A stretch of DNA of 64,000 nucleotides from NCBI GenBank assembly GCA_029204225.1, contig CM055095.1, positions 61,425,910 through 61,489,909 on the forward strand, written 5' to 3'. This stretch comes from Diphasiastrum complanatum. Lineage: Eukaryota > Streptophyta > Lycopodiopsida > Lycopodiales > Lycopodiaceae. Position numbers and translations under genes: made by a program. Positions 22,133 to 32,921 of this stretch are shown here, piece after piece (position 1 is the stretch's first letter; each line of letters begins with the position of its first letter). The notes under the pieces are model-generated. The model made no database searches and was not told the origin of the DNA. It was given only the letters and a program-made list of their open reading frames with translations.

Positions 22133-24866
22133 AGAAGATTTCTCAGATCTGAGTGCGAACTTGAGCTGATTAACGAAAATGCCATGATTATGTGGTTTTT
22201 GTCAAGATTATCTAAAAGGATCAGACGTGAGCTGAAACGCCATAATGAGTACGCAATCTTGCAAAATGCTATGGATGATGCAAGTCGGGAGGAGGATGAA
22301 GATTTAGACGATGAGCCAAATATCGGTATGTTTCCTTATACAGCAGGGCAGACCACTACGACATCCGCCACTATTGCATCAACGAATGTCAACGCTACTA
22401 CAGAAATGATGCTCAATGAGTTCGAGAAACTCGGGAAGAACCAGTAGAAATAGATGAAAAAGTTGCAGTTGCAATTTGATGAGAAGATCAAAGCATTGGA
22501 AGACTTCCATGGACAAGTGAACAAGGAACCTGAGAAGTTTGCAAAGACTTTTCCTACTAGGGAAAATGTTTGGTGTTCTATTTGTACGGGAAATCACACA
22601 GTGAATGAGTGTCCTCAATTGAAAAACGAATGGAAATCAGTATATGTCATTTATGTAATTCACCTGATCATGAGACTACTTTTTGCAACTTCAATCCTCG
22701 GATAATTCAGCAACGGTATGCCCAAATGGAATATCGAGAACCACATATGGAGGAAATCCAGCAGCTAGACCTCGTCAATCTATTCTTGGATACCCGAAAC
22801 AGTTAGCCTTACCTACCCCACCAAAGCACCCCGCTCCTCCTGCCAATTTGATGGAACCAGAACCATACAAAAGTGTCGAGCAATGGAACTATGGTAATGA
22901 TCAAGAAGGTGGATCTTCAGAACAATATTCTATTTATGCTGCCGCTCAACAACAAGCATCTAGAAACTGGACCAGAGCACCACTTGGATGCTTTACATGT
23001 GGAGAAAATCATAGAGTTGCAGAATGTCCAGATAAAGATAAATTTTTACCATTTTGTCATGACTGTGGTTATGGGCATTACTGTAAGGAATGTCCAGCAA
23101 GACTAAAGCCACCACTGGCTACAACTTTTGTAAATTTTATAACAATCAAGCAAAGATCAGTAGCTTAGAATGAACCAAGTGTACCCTTGATGGTGGTCAC
23201 CAGAGCATAGAAGCAGAAAGAACCGGTAGCAGATCCAGTACCTGCTAATTCTATACCATTAACTGATATACCAACAACATCTGGAGTCTATCCAAATCTT
23301 CATGCAGAAAAAAGAAGATATCAGGATATGAGGCAGTGGATTAAACATCTGCAAGAAGAAGAGGAGCTTGAAGCTGCTAGAGCAACAGCCGAAGTTCATT
23401 CTTCACCATTGCAGTCACCGAAAAATTTACGTATAAATGTGAATGTTCAGTTGCATCATCATAAAGAATCCTTCAAGATGACTGAACTGGAAGCACCGCA
23501 AACAGAATTGCTCATGAATATTTCATCTAGTAAGATCAATATTTCGTTGGGAGAGTTCCTGAAGTTGGTGCCAAAATCAAAAGAAGTATTAGCACAAAAG
23601 TTAACTCAAGCTGAACCAGAAGTCCATCAGGAGCCACTTTTTTGTGCTGGATTTGAAGAATCTAATGAAGTACTCCATGTCGGAGCATCTTGGGAAAGTG
23701 AACAAAAAAATATCTCCCTGCTGATAAAGAATAGACAATTTCCTAATGAAGCAGCTGTGATAGATGGCGATTTGGGAGTTAACCTGATTTCTACAAAGCT
23801 ATGTGCAAAATGGGACCTTAAAGAGATAAAACCTGCGACTTTTGCCATTAAGCTAGCTGATCAAACGACAGTTCGTCCGCGAGGAATGGTTGAAGATGTA
23901 TCTGTCAAAATTGTCGGAATATAGTTCGTCATTACTTTTGTAGTAATGGACTTACCAGAAGCACCAAATGTCTACCGAGTCCTATTGGGATGCCCATGGT
24001 TACGAGTTGCACAAGTAATTCATGACTGGGGTACCAAAAAAATCACTTTTGAAAATCGTGAACGTGCAGTCAAGGTTGATCCTGTAACTTGGACTATCAA
24101 ACCAGTGGTTCAAAAAGAGGATGATGATTCATCAACAACGGATCATACTTATGACCGACCAGTAAAAACTTTGAGAGTTCATTACGATTCTCAAACCGAT
24201 ACTATCAACTGGAATGAAGCTCTTGCAACGATTGACTGTACAGCAGAATATATGTGTCAACAAGATAATCAGTCAGATTTGAGCGAGATTTCATTATTGG
24301 ATCGAACCATGAATACACCGATCACTTTTCCATTGAATGTGCTGAATGTAGCTTGGATATCAACGAAGCCTATACCAGATCCGATTGAGAATGAACTCAT
24401 TCCTGTGAGTCATGCCTTGACTTATGATGACAATGTAGAACTTACTGATGAGCAGATTCTAAATCATATGGATCCGACCAGATTTGGAGTGCGTAATATT
24501 CCTGATGAACCAACAATCAAACCAGCAAAAGCAGTTATATTGAAGGAAGACAGGATCACAGGGTCAATGACGAAGAAACAAGACAAGCAACATTATAATA
24601 CCATCCTGTAATGGGAAAATCCTCCTCAAATGATTGATTCAAAGAACGTGCCACCCTTACTGGATAAAGACAAAGGAAAAGTCAAGGATGATTCTACAAG
24701 TTAGAGTTCTAGCAAGACATCATTGTCTAGGAAGTCTTCACCTTTGAAGAAGAGTTTATCTTCTCAGAAGTCATCACCTCCACGATCAATTCCTACTAAG
24801 AAGGCTAAGCGAAGATCCAAGACAAGTCCCTTTGACAAAGAACAAGCAAATAAAAGCCCACAATAA
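22130..24866 (+). pseudogene. Gypsy-C (unit 1): Gag with four zinc knuckles plus protease, RT and integrase missing
   Basis: A Gag tail (22130-22447, SRLSKRIRRELKRH) leads into four knuckles: CSICTGNHTVNEC (about 22,577), CHLCNSPDHETTFC (about 22,640), CFTCGENHRVAEC (about 22,990) and CHDCGYGHYCKEC (about 23,058). The first is in one frame, the second in another and the last two in a third. From 22,683 to 24,866 one frame is open apart from five TAG/TAA codons. It holds the aspartic protease region AAVIDGDLGVNLIS (about 23,750) and LLGCPWLRVAQVIHDWGTK (about 23,985), then the linker LTDEQILNHMDPTRFG and a basic Ser/Lys-rich tail (SRKSSPLKKSLSSQKSSPP). The polypurine tract and LTR follow 40 bp later, so RT-RNase H-integrase was deleted. 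The left end is fused head-to-head to copia-B. Confidence 0.88.
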
Positions 24867-24904
24867 CTGCATCTCGCAGGTGTCATGGGACTGCCACCAG
24901 TTTT

Positions 24905-25535
24905 GGTGGGGGATACTGTTGGAGGGTTTGCAGATCCCAAGACAACCCTAACCCTAGTTAATAAGTGAGAGGGATTTGGCACCCTATGTGTGTAAGTCCA
25001 ACCTGATGATCACATAGAGATTTGATTAATTAGAAAGTTAATAAAAGGACTTTGGGCCTTTTTGTGGGACTTTTAATGTCGTAGGGCCTAGATGTCAAGT
25101 TAGTGAATAAAGTTGGGTTTCCCTCCAATTTGGATGGTTCCCACTCTTTTTTAAATTTGAATAGTTAGGAAGGCAGAAATGGACCAATAGGATTCAGAGG
25201 CTAGGGTCCTCCTCTCTACTATAAAAAGGGACCACCTCGAGTTTGCTACACATGTACATATCTTCATTTCAATAAAGGAAATTGGTTCTCTTGTGAAATG
25301 GATTTATGAATGTCCTTGCTCTCTATCACTTTTCCTACATCTCTCATGCTTTTATTGTGTTTTGCTAATTGTTGGATCTGATTGTTATTGGGATTGCATA
25401 TTTTTATACTTTTTATAAGAGAGAAATGTCGCGAAAGTGAGAGTGTTTCGTTTTCTTCTTCTCTCTCTTCTTATTCGTGAACCATTTTGTGTCTTTGAAT
25501 TTTCTTTTGCGCGGAAGTGGTTTACAGGATCCCAG
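24905..25535 (+). repeat. Gypsy-C 3' LTR with polypurine tract, TATA box and poly(A) signal (unit 1)
   Basis: GGTGGGGGA (24905-24913) is the polypurine tract; the LTR starts TGTTGGAGGG at 24917. TATAAAAA at 25220-25227 and AATAAA at 25271-25276 are in the order expected for U3-R. The right end, near CAGGATCCCAGACA at about 25,535, is uncertain because no second LTR of this family is present. Confidence 0.65.
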
Positions 25536-26689
25536 ACACGCGACTACACATCACTATTTAAGGAAAGCTCTATTTATTATCTACAATAAGAGTACAACTG
25601 TCAGTTTTAATATGAATATTTCAAGAACATCCCTAAAATACATGCACTACCTAAAAAAAGGCTTAAACGTACAAGTTCTAAGCTGTAAAGTTGTTGTTTA
25701 GCCAACCACTATTCGCGATCAAATGCGCAAACTTACAAGTTCAATTTTTTTAAGTTGTTTATCCCGTTGCTATTCACGATCAATTGCAATGCCTTAAATA
25801 ATAAAGCAATTTCTAGATTTACTCCACAAGGCCTCACTGTATGTATGGTCCACTTCAAGATCAAGAGTGTAGTCTTTGCCAAAAAATTTATCCGAATAAT
25901 TTTGAAGAATTCAACAATTAGCTTTCTATTCAAGTGTCAAGTCCCTTTGAGAAACAATGTTACAGATGTAGTTATTGCTTTAGTGGTAGATATTAAGTAT
26001 TTCAGACTATATTTCTATTTGAAATTATGTCTCTTTAGTTGTTTTGTCAAAGTCCAAAACACATCAAGCTAGAATTGTGTTATAACCTCAAAAGTTTATA
26101 GTATTATAATCTCAAAAGTTTACAACAATTTTAAGAGAGTTTGAAGTACCAAAAGATGAAAACTTAATAACGTTGAATAATTTTTCATTAAAGTTAGTCA
26201 GAAATAGTTACTCCTTTCATACAAAAGATTTTTTTCCATGCATCAGGTGGAAAATCCTAACGCACAAAATGTTGTGTAGTTTTGTTGGTGGAAAATCCAA
26301 TATCATTACATGATGTAATTTTAGTTGATTTAGAAAATTTTATAAAGTTTAGCCAAAACTGTTGATAACCACCCAAAATGTCCCCTATCCAAAATGCTCA
26401 CCTGTCAACGATACAGTGTAAATTTTGATACTATCAGTTAGAAATCCAACCCACGACAACGTGTTAACAATCCACCTACTTTGTACTTGCAAAGGCGGTT
26501 ATAATAAAAAATACGACAATGCCCTCTCATTTTAGGCAATTTATGTTGGATTTCAATGCTCAGTTTTAAATCCATTCAATAATGAGCATCTTGAAAGCTG
26601 TATGTACTTATAAAGAAACCAGAAAAAGAAGCTCAAATTTTTGAGCAGACGATCGAAAAAATCCAATATCAAATTTTTCTGACCAAAAG
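25536..26689. other. AT-rich, no recognised gene (repeated at 44,161-45,314)
   Basis: Short open frames (25755-26072 plus strand, 25733-25933 minus strand) have no recognisable domain. Near-duplicate phrases (ACCTCAAAAGTTTATAGTATTATAATCTCAAAAGTTTA) suggest small local duplications. I see no RNA gene. Confidence 0.45.
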
Positions 26690-27640
26690 ATCGAAATCCA
26701 GAATCAGAATTTTTTGATATCGGATCAACTCAAAAATCCGTAATTTTTTTATACCCAAAATCAGAATTTTTCGATACCCAAAATCAGAATTTTTCGATAC
26801 GGGATCGACTCGAAAAATTCGTAATTTTTTTACACCCAAAATCAAAAAATTTCGATACCCAAAGACTCGAATTTTTTCGAAGACTCAAATTTTTTTTTCA
26901 AAGACTCAAAGTTTTTCCAAAGGATCGAATTTTTCAAACACTCGAATTTTTCCAAAGACTCGAATTTTTCCAAAGACTCGAATTTTTTCAAAGACTCAAA
27001 TTTTTTCAGCTTGGTAAAGAAGGATTGTCCGACTCCGGATCAGATTGGCTCGGATCGAGGTTGATTTATTTCGGCCCATTGTATATTTTTTACTCTTTGT
27101 ATATTTTCTGACCCAGAATAAAATCCGACCCTTTATATATTTTCGACCCTTTATATATTTTTCCAAAGACTCAAATTTTTTTGAAGACTCAAATTTTTTG
27201 AAAGGTTCAAATTTTTTCGGAAGGCTCAATTTTTTTGGAAGGTTTGAATTTTTTGGAAGGCTAGAATTTTTTGAAAGGCTAAAATTTTTCCAAAGATTTT
27301 CAAGACTCGAATTTTTCTGAAGACTCGACCTTTTTCAAAGTCTCGACTTTTTCCGAAGATTCAAATTTTTGAGAAGGTTCAAATTTTTCAGAAGGCCCGA
27401 AATTTTGGCTCGAATTTTTTCGAAGGCTCGAATTTTTTTCAAGGCTCGAATTTTTTCCATGACTCGAATTTTCCCGAAGACTCGATTTTTTCAAAGACTC
27501 AAATTTTTTCGAAGACTCAAATTTTTACAAAAACTTGAATTTTTCAAAGACTCAAATATTTTCGAGGACTCAAATTTTTTGAAGACTCAAATTTTTCCAA
27601 GACTCGATTTTTTCTAAAGAATTGAATTTTTCTAACCCAA
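26690..27640. repeat. Degenerate AT-rich minisatellite, core GACTCGAATTTTTCCAAA (unit 1)
   Basis: About 0.95 kb of degenerate direct repeats of roughly 17-19 bp built on AAGACTCGAATTTTTCC, with variants AAGGCTCGAATTTTTTCG and AGACTCAAATTTTTTC. Its left part has longer repeats with CCCAAAATCAGAATTTTTCG. The reading frames it produces on both strands (RIFSKTRIF, NSSLRKNSS) come from the repeat and are not genes. Confidence 0.9.
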
Positions 27641-27888
27641 CGTTGAGTTTGGGAAAGAAGGATTTTCGATACCCTAAACCCTAAACCCAAAATTAAAATT
27701 TTTAAATACCCAAAATCAGATTTTTTTTTATATCCAAAATCAGACATCCACCCGCCATAATTCGGCCACCTACAATATGGACACACCACACATACATCGG
27801 CCACCCGTCAACGACCATCGACTTTCCTCCTAAACCATCGTTGTTCTCCCGTTAACGACGGGCACTCTTTACTATGTATATATATATA
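27641..27888. other. Left flank of copia-C, repeated at 46.25-46.5 kb and in part at 61.33 kb
   Basis: It contains ACCCTAAACCCTAAACCC, two to three plant telomere-type units, at about 27,670, then unique sequence (CCACCCGTCAACGACCATCG) that recurs at 61,327-61,400. No gene. Confidence 0.6.
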
Positions 27889-27918
27889 CACACACACACA
27901 CACACATACACACACACA

Positions 27919-27951
<33 letters not shown>
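27889..27951. repeat. (CA)n-ACATGTGCG-(TG)n microsatellite, self-complementary (unit 1)
   Basis: A run of CA (27,889-27,918, one TA interruption) is followed through ACATGTGCG by a TG run to 27,951. The two arms are mutually complementary, so the tract could fold back. It directly abuts the copia-C 3' LTR. The TG arm is about 26 bp longer in unit 2. Confidence 0.95.
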
Positions 27952-27952
<1 letters not shown>

Positions 27953-27954
<2 letters not shown>

Positions 27955-29066
27955 CCGTGGAAATGATCGACAGCGAAAGCTTGAGGCTTTGAGCGTAGGC
28001 GTATGAATGGAAACACAACAGTTAGCAACAGAAATATTCAAGTAGAATGATTCATACAGATTGAGCAAATGAACAACGTAGTAGTGAGACAAAAATTGCA
28101 CTCTGATTAATATCAACAATGAGTACAATGGCTTGAAGTAATAACTTCAGCTTGATGAGCGTGATAACGCTGGCTACAGATAACTCTAATTGAAAAAGAG
28201 CTTGATTAACACTTACTTAACTTGATTCAGCTAGTATATATATATGTCTACAAGTGTCGAGAGATAAATATCTTATAAGCTTTAACTGCCATTTATTCCA
28301 GTTTTGCATATGTACAAAGTTGGTAACCACCCTTAGGATATTTTTTTGTCCAGCTATTTTAGGATTGATGATAAGTTGGTGACGTCGGTCTGCCAATGTA
28401 GGAAAAACCCGAAAAACGCAAAGGTCCCCTTAGACTGAAGGTATGTAAATCCCGAAGGTGCCCTTAGAGCGAAGGCAGGGAAGAAGGCGAACAGGGCCAA
28501 AAAAGATGAAGGTGTCTCAAAAATGGTTTCCAAGGCATTCTGGCCACAATGTTGCTTTTTTTGCGAAGGGGCAAAAAAGACGAAAGTGCCTTAAAATGGT
28601 TTCTAAGGCATTCTGGCCTGAGTGTCGCTTTTTCTACGAAGGGGCGAAAAAGACGAAAAAGACAAAGGTGCCTTAAAATGGTTTCTGAGACATTCTGGCC
28701 ACTCTGTTGCATTTTTCGCAAAGGGACAAAAAAGACGAAAAAGGAGAAGGTGCCTTAAAAATGGTTTCTAAGGCATTCTGGCCACTTGGCCACTATCGCT
28801 TTTTTCATGAAGTTGCAAAAAAGGCGAAAAAGGAGAAGGTGCCTTAAAAATGATTTCTAAGGCATTCTGGCCACTTGGCCACTGTGTTGCAGTTTTTGCG
28901 AAGTTGCGAAAAAGATGAAAAATGAGAAGGTGTCTTAAAAACATTTAAGGCACAAGAAATCTCAAAGGAAAAATGTGAAGGCCCGAAAATATGTTGTCGG
29001 CCTTCAGTTTTCAGGATGCTCACTACTTGAACGACTTGTTTAAGACTGAGCATAAGAAATCTAACA
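27953..29066 (-). repeat. Copia-C 3' LTR (unit 1), enlarged by a minisatellite
   Basis: On the minus strand the LTR starts TGTTAGATTTC at 29066, just after the polypurine tract AAGGGGGAG (complement at 29,067-29,077). It shares with the 5' LTR (31,564-32,070) the blocks around CAGGATGCTCA, GACGTCGGTCTGCCAATG, the TATA region and AATGATTCATACAGATTGAG. Compared with that LTR it carries an extra block of about 570 bp (28,415-28,985). Its terminal bases at the 27,953 end are replaced by the TG microsatellite. Confidence 0.85.
28415..28985. repeat. Minisatellite of 73-90 bp units inside the copia-C 3' LTR
   Basis: CATTCTGGCC recurs at about 28,535, 28,608, 28,691, 28,773 and 28,863, each time followed by a GTTGC-TTTTT-GCGAAGG block, AAAAAGACGAAAAAGG and AAGGTGCCTTAAAAATGG. 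That is five units plus partial ends. The 5' LTR of the same element has none of it. Frames crossing it on either strand are repeat translations. Confidence 0.92.
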
Positions 29067-29141
29067 CTCCCCCTTAATGTGGATCTTGAAAAACTTTGAT
29101 CTTCAGATTTAACATATCGTTAAATCTGAGATGTTGCTCCT

Positions 29142-31419
29142 TTAAAAAGCCTTTGTAAAGTAATCTGCTGCCATGTAGTTTGTTCTGCAGAAAACCAATG
29201 CTACTTCCTTGCTATGCACTTTCTCTTTAAGGTAATGATACCTGATTTCGATATGTTTACTTCGATAGTGAAATCTCGGACTGAGAGATAACGCTATTGT
29301 GCTTTGATTGTCACAATAGATTGTTGTAGGAAGTGGTTGTGCAAGGTTGATGTCTGCAAGCAGTTGCCTTGGCCAAATCGTCTCTTTGGTTGCATTTGTG
29401 GCAATTATGTATTCGGATTCCATTGATGATAATGCAACCTGAGGTCTGCTTCGGTTGTTCCCATGAGATTGGGCCTTGGTTGTATAAAAATACAAATCTA
29501 GAAGTTGAGTTTCTGGTGTTGACATATCCTGTCCAATCCGCATCTGTGTAGGCTTCAAGATGTTGGTAGCAGATGTTGAGAGTTTTGGTTGCTTTGGATG
29601 TACTTCATGACCTTTGTTAGTGTCTTCCAATGAGGTTAAGCCTGGATTTGACAGGAACTGGCTAAGTGTACTAAATTGAATATGCAAGGTCTGGTCGTGT
29701 GCAGGATCATTGCATACATCAATGAGCGATGATGGATTTGAAACGGGGTAGCGCTTCATCTCCTCCTTTTCTTTCTTAGTTAAAGAGACTGTTCCTTTGA
29801 TAACTTTAGCCTAGAGTCGAGTGGAAAGTGACTTGGTTTGCAGTTGGTTCATTCCATACTTTTCAACTACCTTAGCCGAGATATCGTTGTTGACCGATAA
29901 AGATCAGTCAGTTTGGGTCGAACTCGTTGGATTTGGGATCCGAGACAATAGTGGACTGGGACCATGTCAGGTCATCTGTTGATCCTTGGACAACATGCCT
30001 TTTGTATCCTTCATCAGATTCAGCTTGTTACTGAATAAGAGTGTATCATCTTACATAGAGAGTGATTGTGATGAGAGTAAATCTGATACAGACTTGAAGT
30101 AGACATTCGAGTCTACTGAGTTTGGAATAAAACCATTACTCAATCAAAAATGCGTTGATCTTCTGGAACCAGGCTCTAGGTGATTGTTTCACACAGCCCG
30201 TAGAGGCCCTTGTGGATCTTGCATACAAGGTGCTAATGCTCAATGTTGAGTTCGTATCTCTCTGACTGCATCATATAGATTTCTTCTCATGGTTGCCATT
30301 GAGAAATGTGGTCTAAGACAACCATCTGGTGGACTTCAAAATCTGTTTCAGCTGCAAAGGAGAGGAGTAGGTGGATCGAAGCATGTTTGATGATTGGGCT
30401 GAAGGTTTATGAATAATCCAGAACTAGAATCTGGAAAAGGGCCTTTGGCATCTAGCCTGGCCTTGTAACGATTAATCCTTCCTTCAAACGTCGTACTTCC
30501 ACCTTGAATATCCATTTGCATGGAATTGGGGTGTCACTCCTTTGGCAGTTCAGTGAGTGTCCATGTTTGCACTATGTGCTTGTTGTAACTGCTTTCTTCT
30601 TTTTGTTGTTGTACTTCAAGTTTGGCAGTCCTTGATTTCGTGGCCAGTCCTCTTATAGTATCTACAGAAAAAGTTTTCTGCACTGTTTGGAATGAGAAGA
30701 GCTTGATTCGATCCTGAACCGGAATTTGGTCCAGACTGCATGTTGCTCTTCTTAGTCAGTATAGCCTGAATTTGTAGATCTCTTGGATCTAAACTTCTGA
30801 TTTTTGAATAGAGAGCTTGAGGATCCGATCATGAGCTTGAGGAGGATGTTGATTTTCTGATCTCCTCTTGTAGGAGCAGCAAAATTACTCTTGATAGAGT
30901 GAGGTGCTCTTGGTAGAAATTGCCATTACCCAATTTTTGTAGTCATTAGGTAGACTCGATAATAGAGTCATGAGTGCATTGGGAATCTTCTATGACTGAG
31001 CCAGGTTGCAGTCATCTGCTCCATAAGATTTTTGAACGTGTTGAGATGACTTGAAACATTATCTGCATCAGACATTCTGAGAGTGAGAATTTCTTCCTCG
31101 GATTGAAGCTTGCCAAAGTACGGTCTCTAATGTCGTAGAGAGTTGCTAGGATGTTCCATGCATCCTTAGCGGTCTGAGTTGCATGTATGTGGCTGATCTG
31201 AGTGTCCTTTGATATGAGGGTGATCATGGCAAATGCTTTGTCATCTCTTAGTCTCCACTTAGTGATGATGGCTGCATCACCTTCTAGTTTGAGCTCTGTG
31301 CCATCAACGATGTCCCACAGTTCTTTGGCTAGAAGTATAACCTTCATCTTGAATTTTCAGAGATGGTAGTTATCTCCATCAAGTTTGTCAATGAGAGATG
31401 AACTAGATGATGGATCCAT
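29142..31419 (-). pseudogene. Copia-C (unit 1): Gag-RT-RNase H without protease/integrase, many single-base indels
   Basis: Gag ATG is at 31419; a TGA replaces Trp in NYHL-x-KFKMK; MKVILLAKELWDIVDGTEL follows at 31,347. The knuckle region is near 30,640-30,700, with RT text after it, then RNase H with SMESEYIIATNATKETIW, PTTIYCDNQSTIALSLS and AADYFTKAF ending at 29142. No protease or integrase text lies between the knuckle and RT. This copy differs from unit 2 by numerous one-base insertions and deletions that repeatedly shift the frame. Unit 2 is the better guide. LTRs flank it on both sides in proper order, with the primer-binding site on the right. Confidence 0.88.
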
Positions 31420-31552
31420 TCTGGTTGAACGAGATCGTTGGTAGGAAACAAACAATTTTCGGAATACTATTGGCTGCGCATTTGCTAGAAGACGTCTTGA
31501 TAGAAACAAGACTGATAATCCACAGTAGAAATGCAGATTACTGAAATGTCCA

Positions 31553-31563
31553 CTTTGATACCA
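31553..31563 (-). other. Primer-binding site of copia-C (unit 1)
   Basis: The minus strand reads TGGTATCAAAG directly after the LTR end TTTTACGACA. It is complementary to initiator tRNA-Met. Confidence 0.85.
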
Positions 31564-32070
31564 TGTCGTAAAATGTGGGGATGACCGGTAGTGGAAGCTC
31601 GAGGCTTGAGCGTATGCATGTAGGAACGGAATGCAACAGTTAGCAGTAAAAATATTCAAGTAGAATGATTCATACAGATTGAGCAAATAAACAATGCAGT
31701 AGTGAGACAAAAATTGCACTCTAATTAATATCAACAGTGAGTACAATGGCTTGAAGTAATAACTTCAGCTTGTTGAGCGTGATAACGCTCTGGCTACAAA
31801 TAGCTCTAATTAAAAAAGAGCTTGATTAGCACTTACATAGCTTGATTCAGCTAGTATATATATTTACAAATGTTGAGAGACAAATATATATATAAGCTTT
31901 GCCATTTACTCCAGATTTGCATATGTACAAAGTTGGTAACTGCCCTTAGGATATTTGTTTGTCCAGCTGTTTTAGAGTTGATGATAAGTTGGCGACGTCG
32001 GTCTGCCAATGTAAGAAAAACCCGAAAGTTGTCAGGCCTTCGGGTTTTCAGGATGCTCAGTACTTGAACA
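31564..32070 (-). repeat. Copia-C 5' LTR (unit 1)
   Basis: About 507 bp. On the minus strand it runs from TGTTCAAGTACTGAGC at 32070 to ACGACA at 31564 and is followed by the primer-binding site. A TATATATA-containing segment near 31,855 is the likely TATA region. It lacks the extra TGTTAGATTTC start and the minisatellite of the 3' LTR, and its outer edge abuts a TG microsatellite. Confidence 0.85.
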
Positions 32071-32075
32071 TTATA

Positions 32076-32111
32076 TGTGTGTGGTGTGTGTGTGTGTGTG
32101 TGTGTGTGTGT
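32076..32111. repeat. (TG)n microsatellite at the copia-C 5' LTR edge (unit 1)
   Basis: A short TG run with one GG irregularity. Unit 2 has a cleaner run at 50,672-50,710. Confidence 0.9.
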
Positions 32112-32468
32112 ACATACATCTATATTATATTTAAAACTTATGTACAGGTTTTGCGCATAGTGTATGGGTGCACCATGCATCCTTCTCCCTCAACCCATGC
32201 ATGAGCTTTTTTTAACTAAAAAACCAAGGGGAGGAGGATGCATGTATGGGGGAAAAGAATGCATGGCCCTCTTCCCCATGTATGTATCAAGCCACCCATA
32301 CCCGCCTCCTGTTGAAGAGGAGATGCATTTAAGAAGTTTTTTGGTTTTTATTTTTTTTGAAAAAATGTCGGTTTCCTCTTGGATTATGCCGGTTTTCCAC
32401 CCCCCATAGTGCAGCTGTTGCAGCTGCAAAAGCTCTACATGCTTCCCCCCCCTAAGTTGCACAATATG

Positions 32469-32555
32469 GGGCTAGGGTTTTTGGGTCTGTAGGGTTTTTG
32501 GATAGGTTTTTGGGTTAGGGATTTTGGATTAGGATTTTGAATCTGTAGGAGGCCA
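32469..32555. repeat. Degenerate telomere-like repeats (unit 1)
   Basis: Repeated GGGTTTTTGG, TAGGGTTTTTGGATAGG, TTAGGGATTTTGG and TTAGGATTTTG words resemble degenerate TTTAGGG arrays. The same block occurs at 51,065-51,145 and at 62,356-62,440. Confidence 0.6.
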
Positions 32556-32599
32556 ATCCGATTGGTATTGAATGGCTTTGGCCACATGACTTCTGTACG

Positions 32600-32722
32600 A
32601 ACAAACTTTGCAAGTCCACAATACCTTAGTGAACATGTCGATACAGTCTTTTTGGCCCAAAAAGATACTAAGACTATTTCCATATGCGATAGTGCTCATT
32701 TGAAGAAGAACATGAGTTGTTT
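32600..32722 (-). pseudogene. Copia RNase H C-terminal tail fragment (unit 1)
   Basis: The minus strand encodes K-T-T-H near 32,715, then EHYRI, then QKDCIDMFTKVLWTCKVC in a shifted frame. KTKHI...HY and a DIFTKxL-type ending are the last conserved motifs of copia RNase H. It belongs to neither copia-B nor copia-C. The match is short and frame-broken. It is repeated at 51,195-51,320 and 62,480-62,612. Confidence 0.4.
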
Positions 32723-32921
32723 TGGTTAGTGTTGACTCATCAGTGGCATGGACAACTTATACAATCAAAATATCATGCTTAACAGTTCAGAATAGAGAAT
32801 TTCACAAAGGTAATTCAAACATATATGGTGGAAGGAAGCATAATCACGTACAAAAGTTCATATATGTATCCTGTATTGTTTTCAACTTTAAGCTTTTGAA
32901 GAGTATAACGAATGTGTGTAC

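Noticed and set aside
26996-27804. Overlapping frames on both strands with RIFSKTRIF or SSLRKNSS repeats
   Set aside because: They are translations of the AT-rich minisatellite and occur on both strands at once.
28458-28758. Basic frames MPLERRQGRRRTG... on plus and RPECLRNHF... on minus
   Set aside because: They lie entirely inside the LTR minisatellite; both strands are open because of the repeat.
26690-28985. CRISPR-like regular repeats
   Set aside because: Units are degenerate, contiguous and without unique spacers; the context is a plant retrotransposon.
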